Assembly (NCBI GenBank): GCA_017645785.1
Contig: JAGCNW010000039.1
Span: 1-64,000 of the forward strand
Origin: Treponema sp.
GTDB taxonomy: Bacteria; Spirochaetota; Spirochaetia; Treponematales; Treponemataceae
Reading direction: 5' to 3'
DNA length: 64,000 nucleotides
The position numbers were made by a program, and so were the translations under genes. The notes under the pieces are model-generated. The model was not told the DNA's origin, made no database searches, and was given only the letters and a program-made list of their open reading frames with translations. Shown piece after piece: positions 41,384 to 51,186 of the stretch (within the stretch, counting starts at the first letter, position 1; each line of letters begins with the position of its first letter).

Positions 41384-44337
41384 TCTTGGCCTTGCTCCGT
41401 TTTACCGCTTTCAGGGTTGCCGCTTTCAGGAGCGGCTTCTTGCGCGTTTTTGTCGCGGCGCGGCGGGCGCGGAGGAATTACAACGCCTTCCTCCGGCGGA
41501 ACGTCTTCCTCGACAAAGTCGTCTTTTTGATCCACGTAATTCTTTCTAATGGTGTCAATGTCGTCGTCAAGGCGCATCGTGATGATTTTGGAAACGCCGG
41601 ACTCTTCCATCGTAACGCCCAGCAAGGAGCTTGCGCCCATTACGGTCTTTTTGTTGTGGGTGATTACGATGTATTGGCTTACGTTTGCAAAAGCCGTAAG
41701 GGCGTTTACAAAGCTTCCTACGTTTTTGTCGTCAAGAGCCGCGTCAATCTCGTCAAGCAAGCAGAAGGGGCTGGGGCGCACTTGGTATGTGGCGAACAAA
41801 AGCGCGATGGCTGTCATCGTCTTTTCGCCGCCCGAAAGAAGCGAAATTCCTTCCAGTTTTTTTCCCGGCGGCTGCGCCAAAATTTCGATTCCGCTTGTAA
41901 GCACGTTCTCCGGGTTTTCCAAGCGCAATTCCGCTTTTCCGCCTCCAAACAAGCGGCGGAACATATTGTGGAAATTTCTTTTGATTTTGTTGTAAGTTTC
42001 CAAGAAAAGCTCGGAAGACTTTGACTTGATTTCTTCGGCGACGCGCTCCAAATTTTTAAGCGACTTGAGCGTGTCGTCGTAGCTTGTTTGCTGCCTCTCG
42101 TAGCGTTCCTTGACTTCGACGAATTCTTCGGGAGCCATCAAGTTGATTCCGTGGCTCAAATCCTCCAAGTCCGTTCGCTTTTTGGAAAGCTTTTCCTTAA
42201 GCTCCAAGGGTTGGGCGGTTATTGTGTACATTCTTTCTTCGTATTCCATCAAGTCGCGGGAATACTGGTCAAGGAAGTTTTGCTTTATGTTTTTTATTTC
42301 TGTTTCGGTTTGAATCATTGAGTTGGAAAGCTGCTCGAATTGCGACTGGTACTTGTTGAGCATTTCCTGCTTTTTGTTGAGGTCGCTGGTTTTGCCCGAA
42401 ACTCTGTTGTTGTAGTCCTTGATTTCTTCGTCAAGTTCCTTAAGGCGGTCGGCGGTCTTTCTTCCGCGCGTTTCTATTTCGGCAAGCTCTTCTTCCACGG
42501 TTTGGATTTGCTCTTCCAAGTCTTCCTTGCGCTTTTGCTCGGCGTAAAGCTCGTCTTCGTTTTGGCGCAAGTTGTTTTCTTCTGTGGTGAGCGTGCGGCG
42601 CAACATAGTCATTTGGCTTTGCGCGCCGGCGATTTGCTCGTTCATCTTGGCTTCGTTGACTTGAAGCTTTGCCAAGGTTTCCTTGTATTCGGAAATCTTT
42701 TCGTTAAGGTTTTCGTTCTCTTTTTTAAGCTCGTCTATGCGCTTGTTGAGTTCGGCCACTTGCGCCAAGTTTTCCTGAACCTTTTGGTCAACGCCGCGCT
42801 TTTTGGTGATGATGCCTTCGGGGCTAAGGAATTCGCCGATAAACTGCGGCGAAGCCTTGATGTAAGCGTCAAGCGCGGTTTGAAGGGTTTGGAGCATTTG
42901 CAAGGCGTCGCCAAAGGCGGCGGCCGATTCGCCCGCAATTTTGTTTCCGTCAGAAGTGGCGCCGGTTTTTACAGCGTCGTCAAAAATGTTCTTGCGGCCC
43001 TGAACGAAAATCTTGAGCTTGCTTAAAGTTTCGTCAAGCTCTTGCTTGGCTTGGCTCATCGCGCTTTGAGAATAGCCGGCTGACTTTAGCTTTGCGTCAA
43101 GTTCGGTGACGATGTCTTCGGTGATCGCCGTCAATTCCTTTTGCAAGTTTGCGCGAGCCAAGTCAAGGTCTTCTATCAATTCCTGCTTTTCGCTTGCCGC
43201 CGCGTCGTTGTCCGAAATTCTTTTTGACGCATTGGTGATGTTTTCGCCAAAAGACGTGATGTTGGCCTTAATGTCGGCCAGCTGCTTTTCTTTTTCGTGC
43301 ATCGCGCTTTCGGACTCGTCAAGCTCTTCGTTGATGCTGTCGATGCGCTCTTGGATCGATTTTTTGTGGTTTTCTATTTGAGCGATTTTTTCGCTGATTT
43401 CTGTCTGGCGGCCGTTGAACTGCTTTTGCAGCTCAACCTTCAAGTTTTTTTCGCCTTGAATTTTGAGCAATTCTTCCGTTCCCGCGGCGACTTGGTCTTG
43501 GAGACTCTTTATTTTGTCAGTGTTCTCGGTAAGGGCGGAGTTGATCGCGTCGATTTCCGCGCGAACGTTGGCGCGCTTTTTTTCTATGTCGGCCTTTGTG
43601 CTTTCGTTGCGGCTTTTGAGCTCGACAAAGGACTTTAACTTTAAAAGCTGGATGTCCAGCTGCAAGTCAAAGACTTCGTCCTTTACTTTGCGGTATTTTT
43701 TTGTCTTTTCGGACTGAACTTTAAGCGTGTCGTACTGGCGCTTTGTTTCGGCCAAGACCGCTTCTATTTGCTTTAAGTTTGCGCGCGTTTTTTCCAAGTC
43801 GCGCTCGGCTTCGGCGCATTCCGCCTTGGAACGGCTGATTCCCGCGGCCTCCTCAAAAAGGTAGCGGCGGTCTTCCGGCTTGCTCGAAAGTATTTGGTCG
43901 ATTTTTCCCTGCTCCATTACGGAGTAGGCGGCCTTTCCGACGCCGGTGTCCATAAAAAGCTTTCGAATCTCTGTCGGACCGACTTGCTCGTTGTTGATAA
44001 AGTATTGGCTCTCTCCGTTGCGGAAAAGGCGGCGCTTGATGGCGATTTCGGAGTCGGGGCGGGGCAGCAATGAGTTTTCGTTTGAGATTGTAAGGGTGAC
44101 GTCCGCCATGTTGAGGGCGGGGCGGGTTTCCGTTCCGTTAAAAATTACGCCTTCCATTGTGGACGCGCGCAAATTTTTGGACTTGTTCTCGGCGAGAACC
44201 CATTTCATAGCGTCTACAACGTTGCTTTTTCCGCAGCCGTTTGGTCCCAAAAGCGCGGTGATTCCGTCCGCAAAGTCAATGTGCGTGCGGTCGGCGAACG
44301 ATTTAAAACCGAATATGTCAAGACTTTTTAAAAACAC
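41380..44337 (-). CDS. smc: Chromosome-segregation ATPase SMC, short and with an atypical centre
   Basis: DNA-organising ATPase. 985 residues against about 1150-1190 for typical bacterial SMC. ATPase head parts are complete: Walker A GPNGCGKSN (31-39), ABC signature LLSGGEKT (833-840), Walker B FCLLDEIDAALDD (858-870), and the N-terminal FKSFADRT. Coiled-coil arms span about 165-410 and 515-780. The centre (about 411-515) is only about 100 residues and lacks the glycine-rich hinge dimerisation motifs, so hinge function is altered or very diverged. A 45-residue Pro/Glu/Gly-rich tail ends the protein. GTG start at 44337 with GGGTGG upstream. First gene of a leftward cluster. Confidence 0.92.
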   Translation of the reverse strand: MFLKSLDIFGFKSFADRTHIDFADGITALLGPNGCGKSNVVDAMKWVLAENKSKNLRASTMEGVIFNGTETRPALNMADVTLTISNENSLLPRPDSEIAIKRRLFRNGESQYFINNEQVGPTEIRKLFMDTGVGKAAYSVMEQGKIDQILSSKPEDRRYLFEEAAGISRSKAECAEAERDLEKTRANLKQIEAVLAETKRQYDTLKVQSEKTKKYRKVKDEVFDLQLDIQLLKLKSFVELKSRNESTKADIEKKRANVRAEIDAINSALTENTDKIKSLQDQVAAGTEELLKIQGEKNLKVELQKQFNGRQTEISEKIAQIENHKKSIQERIDSINEELDESESAMHEKEKQLADIKANITSFGENITNASKRISDNDAAASEKQELIEDLDLARANLQKELTAITEDIVTELDAKLKSAGYSQSAMSQAKQELDETLSKLKIFVQGRKNIFDDAVKTGATSDGNKIAGESAAAFGDALQMLQTLQTALDAYIKASPQFIGEFLSPEGIITKKRGVDQKVQENLAQVAELNKRIDELKKENENLNEKISEYKETLAKLQVNEAKMNEQIAGAQSQMTMLRRTLTTEENNLRQNEDELYAEQKRKEDLEEQIQTVEEELAEIETRGRKTADRLKELDEEIKDYNNRVSGKTSDLNKKQEMLNKYQSQFEQLSNSMIQTETEIKNIKQNFLDQYSRDLMEYEERMYTITAQPLELKEKLSKKRTDLEDLSHGINLMAPEEFVEVKERYERQQTSYDDTLKSLKNLERVAEEIKSKSSELFLETYNKIKRNFHNMFRRLFGGGKAELRLENPENVLTSGIEILAQPPGKKLEGISLLSGGEKTMTAIALLFATYQVRPSPFCLLDEIDAALDDKNVGSFVNALTAFANVSQYIVITHNKKTVMGASSLLGVTMEESGVSKIITMRLDDDIDTIRKNYVDQKDDFVEEDVPPEEGVVIPPRPPRRDKNAQEAAPESGNPESGKTEQGQE

Positions 44338-44366
44338 GTCAATGCCACCCTAAAAATAGTCCGTTC

Positions 44367-44395
44367 ATTCTATCAAAAAAAGCGTTTTTATTCAA
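44367..44395 (-). promoter_or_regulatory. smc promoter
   Basis: TTGAAT (44395-44390), 17-nt spacer, TAGAAT (44372-44367), the same pair as at nadE and acn. Predicted leader is about 25 nt with GGGTGG before the GTG. Confidence 0.7.
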
Positions 44396-44482
44396 TACTG
44401 AGGCTCTCCGCGAGTCAGACCGACAACCGGTATGCAAGGAGTTTGGAACGCGCGAAGGAGGCGGGCGGGGGGCGGAAAATTC

Positions 44483-44511
44483 TAGACTTTTACCATATTA
44501 CGCGCTAAAAT
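44483..44511 (+). promoter_or_regulatory. Promoter of the BspA-like gene, leaderless
   Basis: TAGACT (44483-44488), 17-nt spacer, TAAAAT (44506-44511), then 6 nt to the GTG at 44518. The leaderless arrangement with a GTG start is unusual but matches the pattern elsewhere in the window. The preceding 44396-44482 is GC-rich with no recognised feature. Confidence 0.5.
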
Positions 44512-44517
44512 AGAGGC

Positions 44518-47500
44518 GTGAAAACGTCCTTTTCGCTGAAAAACGCTGTTTTCTCTTGCGCGGTTTGCCTGGCTCTCTTTTCTTGCTCAAACTTTGAGAG
44601 CGGCCCCGCCTCTGACGCTTTTTCTCTTCCTGAGCGGGAAGGCTCCGGCTCGCAGGCCGCCCTTACACGCACCGTTCGCGGAAGCGCGGAATTGTCGGGA
44701 ATTTATCCGAGCGGTTTTGGCGCGAATGTTTCCGCCAGCCAAGAAGCCGCGGACGGCGTTTCCAAGACGATTTTTCCGGCCTCGGATTCCGTCAATGCAT
44801 ACACGCTTGAATATTTTGTTACAGCCTCCCATGAGGGTATGGCCGACATCGAGGGAACTGTCGCCGTAAAATTCGGCATTCCTACTTACGAGATAACGCT
44901 GCCCTTTAGTTCCTCTGACGACGAATGGAGCGTAACCATCATTGGAAAAAACGCCTCTGGAAAAATCCTTGTTTCCTCGGGAGCGGTTGCCGTAAAATAC
45001 GGCGACGCGGAAAAAGACATCCCGCTTTCATACTCGCAAGACCCCGACGGCGACACGGGCTCGATAGAATTTAGAATTCAACTTGAGTCGGGCACCGGGG
45101 TTCAAAGCGTTTCTTGGTCTATTGGAACCTATACGGTTGACCCTTATGACTTTTCTGGCGGAACCACTTATGTCCAAAAAACTGACCTCGCTCCAGGAAC
45201 TTACGCCGTCAAGGTTTTATTCTACAGCGGAACAAGCGGCGGCGGAGATGTCATTTATGTCATAAACGAAATTGCGAACGTCTATTCAAACCTTAAGACA
45301 TCCGCTCTCTACGGCAAAGCCGATTATGCATCCGGCGGACGCGCCTATGTAACGACAGGGCTGGTCTCCGCCATGCAAAACGTTGGACAAAATGGCGTTT
45401 TTCTTGGCGGGACTGGTCCGTCTGGAATCGCCGCCAGCGACGACAACAGCGGAACGGTGTTCAAGCCGGTCGCCACGTTGCAGCGGGCGGTGGAAATCGC
45501 CAACGCGCTTGCCGCCACTGACGCGTCCAAAACTTACACGATAAACGTTAAGGGCGACGTCTTTGCGGGAACTTCGACAAAGCCTACGGCGCAAATCGCG
45601 ACCGGCGCCAAAGTCGCCATAAAGGGTGACGGAACAAGCATTCGCAAAATAAAAGGCTCGTCAGGAAGCTTCAGCTTGACTTCAAGCGGCGCCGATGTCC
45701 TTGTCCAAAACATTGACTTTGACGAAATGGGCGCCATCCTTGTTTCCAGCGGAAAAGTTACGATGAACGATTGCAAGGTTCAAAACGGAATAAGTTCTGG
45801 TTCTGAAACGGCCGGCGGAATCACAGTCGTCGCCGGCTCCCAATTTGTTTCGGAGCAAGGCCTGAAAATCACCTCTTGCAAAAACACGGCTTATAACGGA
45901 GGCGGCATTTATTGCCTCGGAACGCTTTCGCTTGCGGGAACGGAAATCAGCGCTTGCTCCGCAAAAACTTTTGGCGGCGGAATTTATCTTGAGGGAAGCG
46001 GCGAGTCAACCCTTAGCGGAGTTAAGATTAGCGGAAATTCCTTGACTAATAGCGACGCTGGAAAAGGCGGCGGAATCTACATTGACGGCTCCTCTTGCGT
46101 TTGCAACATAACCGATTCAAGCGAATTGAGCGCCAACGAAATAAAAGGCTCTGGAAGCGGAGCCTATGTCAACGCCGGCGAGCTCAACATAACAAATTCA
46201 AGCGTGACAGGCAATAAAAACACCGAAGCGTATGGCGGCGGCATTTCTGTGATTGGAGACGGAATCCTCAATTTAAACGCTGTTACGTTCTCGGCAAACA
46301 CTGCGACCTCGGGGGGCAAGGCGATTTTTTCAAGCGGAACGACTAAGCTGTCGGGCGCCTGCGTTTTTGGAAGCGAGACCGACGCGCAAGACATATATTT
46401 GCCTGTGGCCGACAAACCGATTGTCATTGCCGGTTCTTTGCCTGCAAGTTCGCCTGCAATTATGCTTTCGCCCGCGGTTTCTTTGTATGTGGAAGGGCAG
46501 CAAGTTTTGGCGCTTGACTCGTCGTCAACCACGCTTCCCGCCGAAGCGGGAAAATTTTGCGTAAAGCCTAAGTCGTCGCAAAGTTGGGGCGTTGACAATG
46601 CCGGATTGCTTGCCAAGGGAATGAGCGCAAGCGAAGCGATTTCCGCAATCTCCGGCATGAGCGGAAGCGGAAACGAGCTGAAGATTGTCGGACCAATAAC
46701 TACAAGCGAGTTAAGCCAGTTGGCAGCCAATATGACCACCGCGTATCAAACGGACACTAGCAGAACAATAAGAATAAAGCTGGATATGTCTAGCGCGGCC
46801 ATATCGGCGTTTCCGCCGCAAGTTTTTGACGCGGTTAGTTCATTGGATGAGGTCGTTTTGCCGGAAGGCCTCACGGCCATTCCGAGCCTTTTGTTTGCGC
46901 GTTGCGATCATTTAAGGAAAGTGAACATTCCTTCCACCGTGACTTCCATAAACGCCGGCGCTTTTTCCGCTTGTCCTGCGGACATAGAGCTTGCGGCCGG
47001 AAACACGAATTTCACAAAGACCGGCGACGCCATATATTCAAACGACGGAAAGACGCTTATCCTTTACTGCGCCAAGCAAAGCGACGCCGCTTTTGAAATC
47101 CCCGCCACTGTGGAAGAAATCGGAGCTTACGCTTTCTCTTCTTCCAATGGGAAAGCCATAACATTCCAAACGGGCAGCGCCCTTAAGACAATTGGAAGTT
47201 ACGCCTTTTACAATTGCAATTCAATCGCAAACGCCGTTTCGATTCCTAATGCAGTGACCAGCATAGGCGAATGGGCTTTTGCCGGTTGCAGGTCGCTCGT
47301 TTCAATAACTTTGCCGCCTAGCGTCACAAGCATTTCCAGCGCGCTTTTCTTGTATGACACAAAACTCGCTTCAATTGTCATTCCTGACGGCGCGACACAA
47401 ATTCCAAGCAATACTTTTGGTTATTGCACGGCTTTAAAAACAATAACGCTGCCTGCCTCTCTTTCTGAAATAAAAAACAACGCTTTTGTTAACGTCAATT

Positions 47501-47616
47501 TGACGACTGTAAATTACAAGGGAACGGAAGCACAAAAGTCCTCGATTGTCATAGGCGACACTGGCAACGGAAACATCGCTACGATAACTTGGAATTGCAA
47601 TTACGACGGCGATTGA
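44518..47616 (+). CDS. BspA-like surface lipoprotein: beta-helix plus leucine-rich repeats (1032 aa)
   Basis: Signal peptide NAVFSCAVCLALFSC gives lipobox LFS-C, so it is lipid-anchored and probably surface-exposed. Residues about 290-640 show right-handed beta-helix repeats rich in GGGIY (for example GGGIYCLGTLSLAGTEIS, FGGGIYLEGSGES, KGGGIYIDGSS). Residues about 760-1030 are LRR_5/BspA repeats of about 23 residues (LTAIPSLLFARCDHLRKVNIPST, SIGEWAFAGCRSLVSITLPPS). The C-terminus ends in WNCNYDGD, the usual BspA cap. Related proteins in oral spirochaetes and Bacteroidetes bind host proteins; that role here is inferred. Monocistronic, convergent with the helicase gene. Confidence 0.85.
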   Translation: MKTSFSLKNAVFSCAVCLALFSCSNFESGPASDAFSLPEREGSGSQAALTRTVRGSAELSGIYPSGFGANVSASQEAADGVSKTIFPASDSVNAYTLEYFVTASHEGMADIEGTVAVKFGIPTYEITLPFSSSDDEWSVTIIGKNASGKILVSSGAVAVKYGDAEKDIPLSYSQDPDGDTGSIEFRIQLESGTGVQSVSWSIGTYTVDPYDFSGGTTYVQKTDLAPGTYAVKVLFYSGTSGGGDVIYVINEIANVYSNLKTSALYGKADYASGGRAYVTTGLVSAMQNVGQNGVFLGGTGPSGIAASDDNSGTVFKPVATLQRAVEIANALAATDASKTYTINVKGDVFAGTSTKPTAQIATGAKVAIKGDGTSIRKIKGSSGSFSLTSSGADVLVQNIDFDEMGAILVSSGKVTMNDCKVQNGISSGSETAGGITVVAGSQFVSEQGLKITSCKNTAYNGGGIYCLGTLSLAGTEISACSAKTFGGGIYLEGSGESTLSGVKISGNSLTNSDAGKGGGIYIDGSSCVCNITDSSELSANEIKGSGSGAYVNAGELNITNSSVTGNKNTEAYGGGISVIGDGILNLNAVTFSANTATSGGKAIFSSGTTKLSGACVFGSETDAQDIYLPVADKPIVIAGSLPASSPAIMLSPAVSLYVEGQQVLALDSSSTTLPAEAGKFCVKPKSSQSWGVDNAGLLAKGMSASEAISAISGMSGSGNELKIVGPITTSELSQLAANMTTAYQTDTSRTIRIKLDMSSAAISAFPPQVFDAVSSLDEVVLPEGLTAIPSLLFARCDHLRKVNIPSTVTSINAGAFSACPADIELAAGNTNFTKTGDAIYSNDGKTLILYCAKQSDAAFEIPATVEEIGAYAFSSSNGKAITFQTGSALKTIGSYAFYNCNSIANAVSIPNAVTSIGEWAFAGCRSLVSITLPPSVTSISSALFLYDTKLASIVIPDGATQIPSNTFGYCTALKTITLPASLSEIKNNAFVNVNLTTVNYKGTEAQKSSIVIGDTGNGNIATITWNCNYDGD

Positions 47617-47618
47617 CG

Positions 47619-48797
47619 CTAGTCCCGCTCCGCTTGCGCGGGCGCGCAAACCTTTCCCTTAAAGAGCATCTTTGGATGAACCACAATCTTCAGCTTTTTT
47701 TCCAGCGCGGCAAGCTTTCGCAATTCCCATTCGTCGCCGACGACAACGTTTACGCCGTTTTTTCCTGCGCGCGCGGTGCGGCCGGCCCGGTGGACAAAAA
47801 AGTCTTCGTCGGGCGGCAAGTCGCATTGAATCACGCAGTCAATGTCGGGGATGTCCAAGCCGCGGCTGGAAAGATCGCTGGTAATCAGCACGGGGCATTT
47901 ACCGTTCTTAAAATGAGCCAAAATCGACTGGCGCTCTTGGTTTTTTATTTTTGTAGTCAATGCGGCGCAATCGATTTTTTTAAACTTTAGCTTTTGGCAA
48001 ATATTTTCAACTTGGTCGGCGCGGCTTGTAAAGACAAGCGCTTTTTTTGGCTCAAAGGCTCGTAGGAAGGAGCGGACAAAATCGATTTTGTCGCGCCTTT
48101 CGGCAAAGAAGGCCCAATGCTCTATTTTTTCGCGCAAAACATCTTCCAAAGGCAATAAAATTGTTTCAAAGCCTAAAGTCGCGCCGACGTCTTGGTCTTT
48201 TGAAGCCTTTGAGTTTTCCAAAAAGTTTTGGGTCTTTTTTGTGATCGTCGCGCTGCAGGCTACGATTTGCGTTTGCGCTCCAAAGAGTCCGATAAACTCG
48301 GAGGTTTCGTCTGCGATTTCTTTTGAGACAAGGCGGTCGGCTTCGTCAAGGACCACGGCGGCGGCCTTGTCTATTTTGAGTTTCTTCAAACGGCAGAGTT
48401 CCAGCAAGCGGCTGACAGTTCCGATTACAATAGAAGGTTTTTCCTTTAGGGCGTCTATTTGCCTTTTAAGGGGAACTCCTCCGATAAAAAGGCCGCATTT
48501 AAGGTCTGTCACGCTGGCCGCAGCCTGTTTTAGTTGGGAAGCCAATTCAAAGGTTGGCGAAACCACAACTAGCTGTACGGCTTTTGTCGGATTTTCTTGG
48601 GCTTGAATTTTTTGCAGGAGGGGGAGGAAAAAGGCGAAAGTTTTTCCGCTTCCGGTGGCCGACTGAAAGATGACGTTCTTTCCGGTCATAATTTGTGGAA
48701 TCGTCTGCTTTTGAACCGCTGTCGGCTCGGTGATTCCCAGCGCGGTCAATTTTTCTATAAGGCCGCCTTCAATTCCCAATTCAGTAAATCCGCTCAT
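47619..48797 (-). CDS. DEAD-box ATP-dependent RNA helicase
   Basis: 392 residues from MSGFTELGIEGGLIEKL (48797); the extended frame would overlap the divergent glycosyltransferase promoter. Motifs in order: Q-motif-like AVQKQTIP, Walker A SATGSGKT, PTFELASQ (Ia), GTVSRLLEL (Ib), DEAD in VLDEADRL, SAT in ACSATI, TSDLSSRGLDIP and HRAGRTARAG (VI). Family members remodel rRNA during ribosome assembly or mRNA during decay or cold stress. No C-terminal RNA-binding extension beyond the RecA-like core, so the exact subtype is open. Only 2 nt from the convergent BspA-like gene. Confidence 0.9.
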   Translation of the reverse strand: MSGFTELGIEGGLIEKLTALGITEPTAVQKQTIPQIMTGKNVIFQSATGSGKTFAFFLPLLQKIQAQENPTKAVQLVVVSPTFELASQLKQAAASVTDLKCGLFIGGVPLKRQIDALKEKPSIVIGTVSRLLELCRLKKLKIDKAAAVVLDEADRLVSKEIADETSEFIGLFGAQTQIVACSATITKKTQNFLENSKASKDQDVGATLGFETILLPLEDVLREKIEHWAFFAERRDKIDFVRSFLRAFEPKKALVFTSRADQVENICQKLKFKKIDCAALTTKIKNQERQSILAHFKNGKCPVLITSDLSSRGLDIPDIDCVIQCDLPPDEDFFVHRAGRTARAGKNGVNVVVGDEWELRKLAALEKKLKIVVHPKMLFKGKVCAPAQAERD

Positions 48798-48808
48798 GCC
48801 GTATACTG

Positions 48809-48837
48809 TAGCATAAAGCCGCGATTTGTGGTAGTAT
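48809..48837 (+). promoter_or_regulatory. Promoter of the glycosyltransferase gene, leaderless
   Basis: TAGCAT (48809-48814), 17-nt spacer, TAGTAT (48832-48837), 6 nt before ATG 48844. The helicase start (48797) lies only 12 nt from this -35 box, so both genes share a compact 46-nt divergent region. Confidence 0.45.
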
Positions 48838-48843
48838 GTAAGA

Positions 48844-49950
48844 ATGAAAATTGCTGTGGACACTTTTGCCTGCGACAGCGGAAAAAGCGGCTTTGGCTCC
48901 TACTTGACCGGCCTTGCCGCAAACCTTCCAGCCAAAGACGGCGTGGAATACATGCTTTTTGGCGCTCCGCTCGACAGATATACATATTCCAACGACATTC
49001 CCTTTTGCGAGGCCCGCTGCGGTGACTCGATGAACGCGCAGCGCTTTTGGCATAATTTTTCCTCCGCCTCCTTTTACAAAAAGAACAATGTCGACGCGGT
49101 CCTGTATCCCGCCGCGACCCGCCTTTTGCCCGGCAGCTTTCCCGTTCCCGGAGCGGCTGTCCTCCACGACTGCCTTAGCGTGATTTTGGCAAAGGCAAAG
49201 TTTGCCCACCGCCTTACCTTGCGGGGCTTTGAGCGGGTCCAAAAAATAATCGTTCCCACAAATTACATAAAGAACGACCTCTTGCGCTTGGGCTTTGACG
49301 GAAAAAAAATAGCGGTTGTCCGCCACGGAATCGACCACAACCTTTTTTACCAGCGTCCTTTGGAAGACTTGGACACGGTTAACGTAAAGCCCTTTGCGAT
49401 AAAAAGGCCTTATATAATCTACGCGTCCAGCGTGACCGGCGCCGGAAAAAAACACATCGAATTGATAAAGGCTTTTGAAATTTTTAAAAAGCGGACCGGC
49501 GCTCCCCACCGTTTGGTTTTGGCCGGCGCCGAAGGCGAATGGGCCGAGCAAGTCCACAAGGCCGCCTTTGATTCTTCCGCCGCCTCGGACATTTTCTTGA
49601 CCGGCTTTTTTCCGCGCGAAGGATTTCCGCTTTTGTGCGCGGGCGCGGACGCTTGCGTCTTTCCTTCCATCCAAGAGGGAGTGGGGCTTCCAATCGTCGA
49701 GGCGATGGCCTCGGGCGTTCCCGTGACCGCCTCAAACGCCGGCGCTCTTCCTGAGATTTGCGCCGGAAAGGCGGTGTTGTTTGACAGCGACAATCTGGAG
49801 GAAATGGCCGACGCGATTGAAACTGTCGCGACAGACAAAAAGGCCCGCCAAAAAATGATTTTGGAGGGCCTCGCTTGGAGCAAAAAATTCAACTGGCAGG
49901 AATGCGCCTCGCAAACCGTCGATATTCTACGCGGTTTGCTTAACGACTAG
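48844..49950 (+). CDS. GT4-family (group 1) glycosyltransferase
   Basis: 368 residues, GT-B fold. The N-terminal Rossmann domain starts [28 protein letters not shown]-type ([10 protein letters not shown]) precedes the second domain; the C-terminal domain carries the donor-binding E-x7-E motif in [23 protein letters not shown]. Uses a nucleotide-sugar donor to build a glycolipid or glycan; acceptor unknown. No membrane segment. No other glycan gene is adjacent, so pathway context is lacking. The 3' end overlaps the convergent clpX gene by 24 nt. Confidence 0.88.
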   Translation: MKIAVDTFACDSGKSGFGSYLTGLAANLPAKDGVEYMLFGAPLDRYTYSNDIPFCEARCGDSMNAQRFWHNFSSASFYKKNNVDAVLYPAATRLLPGSFPVPGAAVLHDCLSVILAKAKFAHRLTLRGFERVQKIIVPTNYIKNDLLRLGFDGKKIAVVRHGIDHNLFYQRPLEDLDTVNVKPFAIKRPYIIYASSVTGAGKKHIELIKAFEIFKKRTGAPHRLVLAGAEGEWAEQVHKAAFDSSAASDIFLTGFFPREGFPLLCAGADACVFPSIQEGVGLPIVEAMASGVPVTASNAGALPEICAGKAVLFDSDNLEEMADAIETVATDKKARQKMILEGLAWSKKFNWQECASQTVDILRGLLND

Positions 49951-51186
49951 ACTTTCCGGATTTGGAATCTTTTTGTTCTCCACAAAATCCTTTGTAATCT
50001 CAAGCTCTTTTTTTCCTGGAACGCTCGGAAGCTCGTACATCAAGTCCAAAAGCATTTTCTCTACGATGGCTCGCAATCCGCGGGCTCCCGTCTTTTGCTT
50101 TATGGCCGTGTCGGCGATCGCTCCGATTGCCTCTTCGTTGAACTTAAGCTCAACGTCGTCAACTGCAAAGGAAGCCTGGAACTGCTTTGTTATCGCGTTC
50201 TTGGGCTGTGTAAGGATGGCAACCAAGTCGTCGCGGGTCAAAGCCTTGAGGGCGACTGTAATCGGCATGCGTCCGATCAATTCCGGTATCAAGCCAAACT
50301 TCACAAGGTCGTCCGGAGTCACTTGGTTCAAAAGCTGCATGCGCTCTTCGTCGGTCATTGTGGCGACGTTTGAGCCAAAGCCAAGCGAGTGCTCCGCCGT
50401 TCTTTGCTCGATGATTTTGTCCAAGCCGACAAAGGCTCCGCCCAAGATGAACAAAATGTTTGTCGTGTCGATCTCAAGCATTTCTTGGTTGGGGTGCTTT
50501 CTTCCGCCTTGCGGTGGAACGGAAGCCTTTGTGCCTTCGATGATTTTAAGCAGCGCCTGCTGGACGCCTTCGCCCGAAACGTCTCGGGTGATCGAAGTGT
50601 TTTCGCTTTTGCGCGCGATTTTGTCAATCTCGTCGATGAATATGATTCCGCGCTCGGCGGCCGCGATGTTTCCGTCGGCGGCGTTGATCAATTTAAGAAG
50701 AACGTTCTCAACGTCTTCGCCTACGTAGCCGGCTTCGGTCAAAGTCGTGGCGTCGGCGATGGCAAAGGGAACCTTTAGCTTTTGCGCCAAAGTGCGGGCC
50801 AGCAAAGTCTTTCCGCTTCCTGTAGGTCCTATCAAGAGAATGTTTGACTTTTCGATTTTAACTTCGTTTTGGTCGGGCGTCTGGCCCATCAAGGACATTC
50901 GCTTGTAGTGGTTGTAGACCGCCACGCTCAAGGCCTTTTTGGCGTAATCCTGGCCGACGACGTATTGGTCAAGGTATTCCTTGAATTCCTTTGGGCTGGG
51001 AACCTTGCTCATTTCTATTTGGTCAACGCCGCTTTCCTCTTCGTCAAGAATGCGGGCGCAAAGTTCGGCGCAGTCTTTGCAGATGAAGATTTCGCCAATC
51101 CGGCTGGCGGCGAGCTTTCTGTCGGCGTCGGCGGGTTTTCCGCAAAAGGCGCAAAAATTGTTGTTTGAACTGCGGAACAAGCTCAT
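49927..51186 (-). CDS. clpX: ClpX, ATPase subunit of the ClpXP protease
   Basis: AAA+ unfoldase feeding substrates to ClpP. 419 residues: N-terminal zinc-binding domain with CAFC...CKDC (about 12-40), Walker A GPTGSGKT, the GYVGEDVEN pore-loop signature, Walker [12 protein letters not shown], and an IGF-like loop (SLGFGSN) as expected for ClpP docking. The ATG overlaps the clpP stop (ATGA), so the two are translationally coupled. Gene order tig-clpP-clpX matches what I recall from T. pallidum. Confidence 0.97.
   Translation of the reverse strand: MSLFRSSNNNFCAFCGKPADADRKLAASRIGEIFICKDCAELCARILDEEESGVDQIEMSKVPSPKEFKEYLDQYVVGQDYAKKALSVAVYNHYKRMSLMGQTPDQNEVKIEKSNILLIGPTGSGKTLLARTLAQKLKVPFAIADATTLTEAGYVGEDVENVLLKLINAADGNIAAAERGIIFIDEIDKIARKSENTSITRDVSGEGVQQALLKIIEGTKASVPPQGGRKHPNQEMLEIDTTNILFILGGAFVGLDKIIEQRTAEHSLGFGSNVATMTDEERMQLLNQVTPDDLVKFGLIPELIGRMPITVALKALTRDDLVAILTQPKNAITKQFQASFAVDDVELKFNEEAIGAIADTAIKQKTGARGLRAIVEKMLLDLMYELPSVPGKKELEITKDFVENKKIPNPESLVVKQTA

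Noticed and set aside
40797-41549. 250-codon open frame antisense to the Glu-rich lipoprotein and smc end
   Set aside because: Low-complexity mirror of the Ala/Glu-rich gene; no promoter or RBS.
44396-44482. GC-rich spacer before the BspA-like gene as a structured RNA
   Set aside because: No clear stem or riboswitch-like core could be found, so it is left unannotated.
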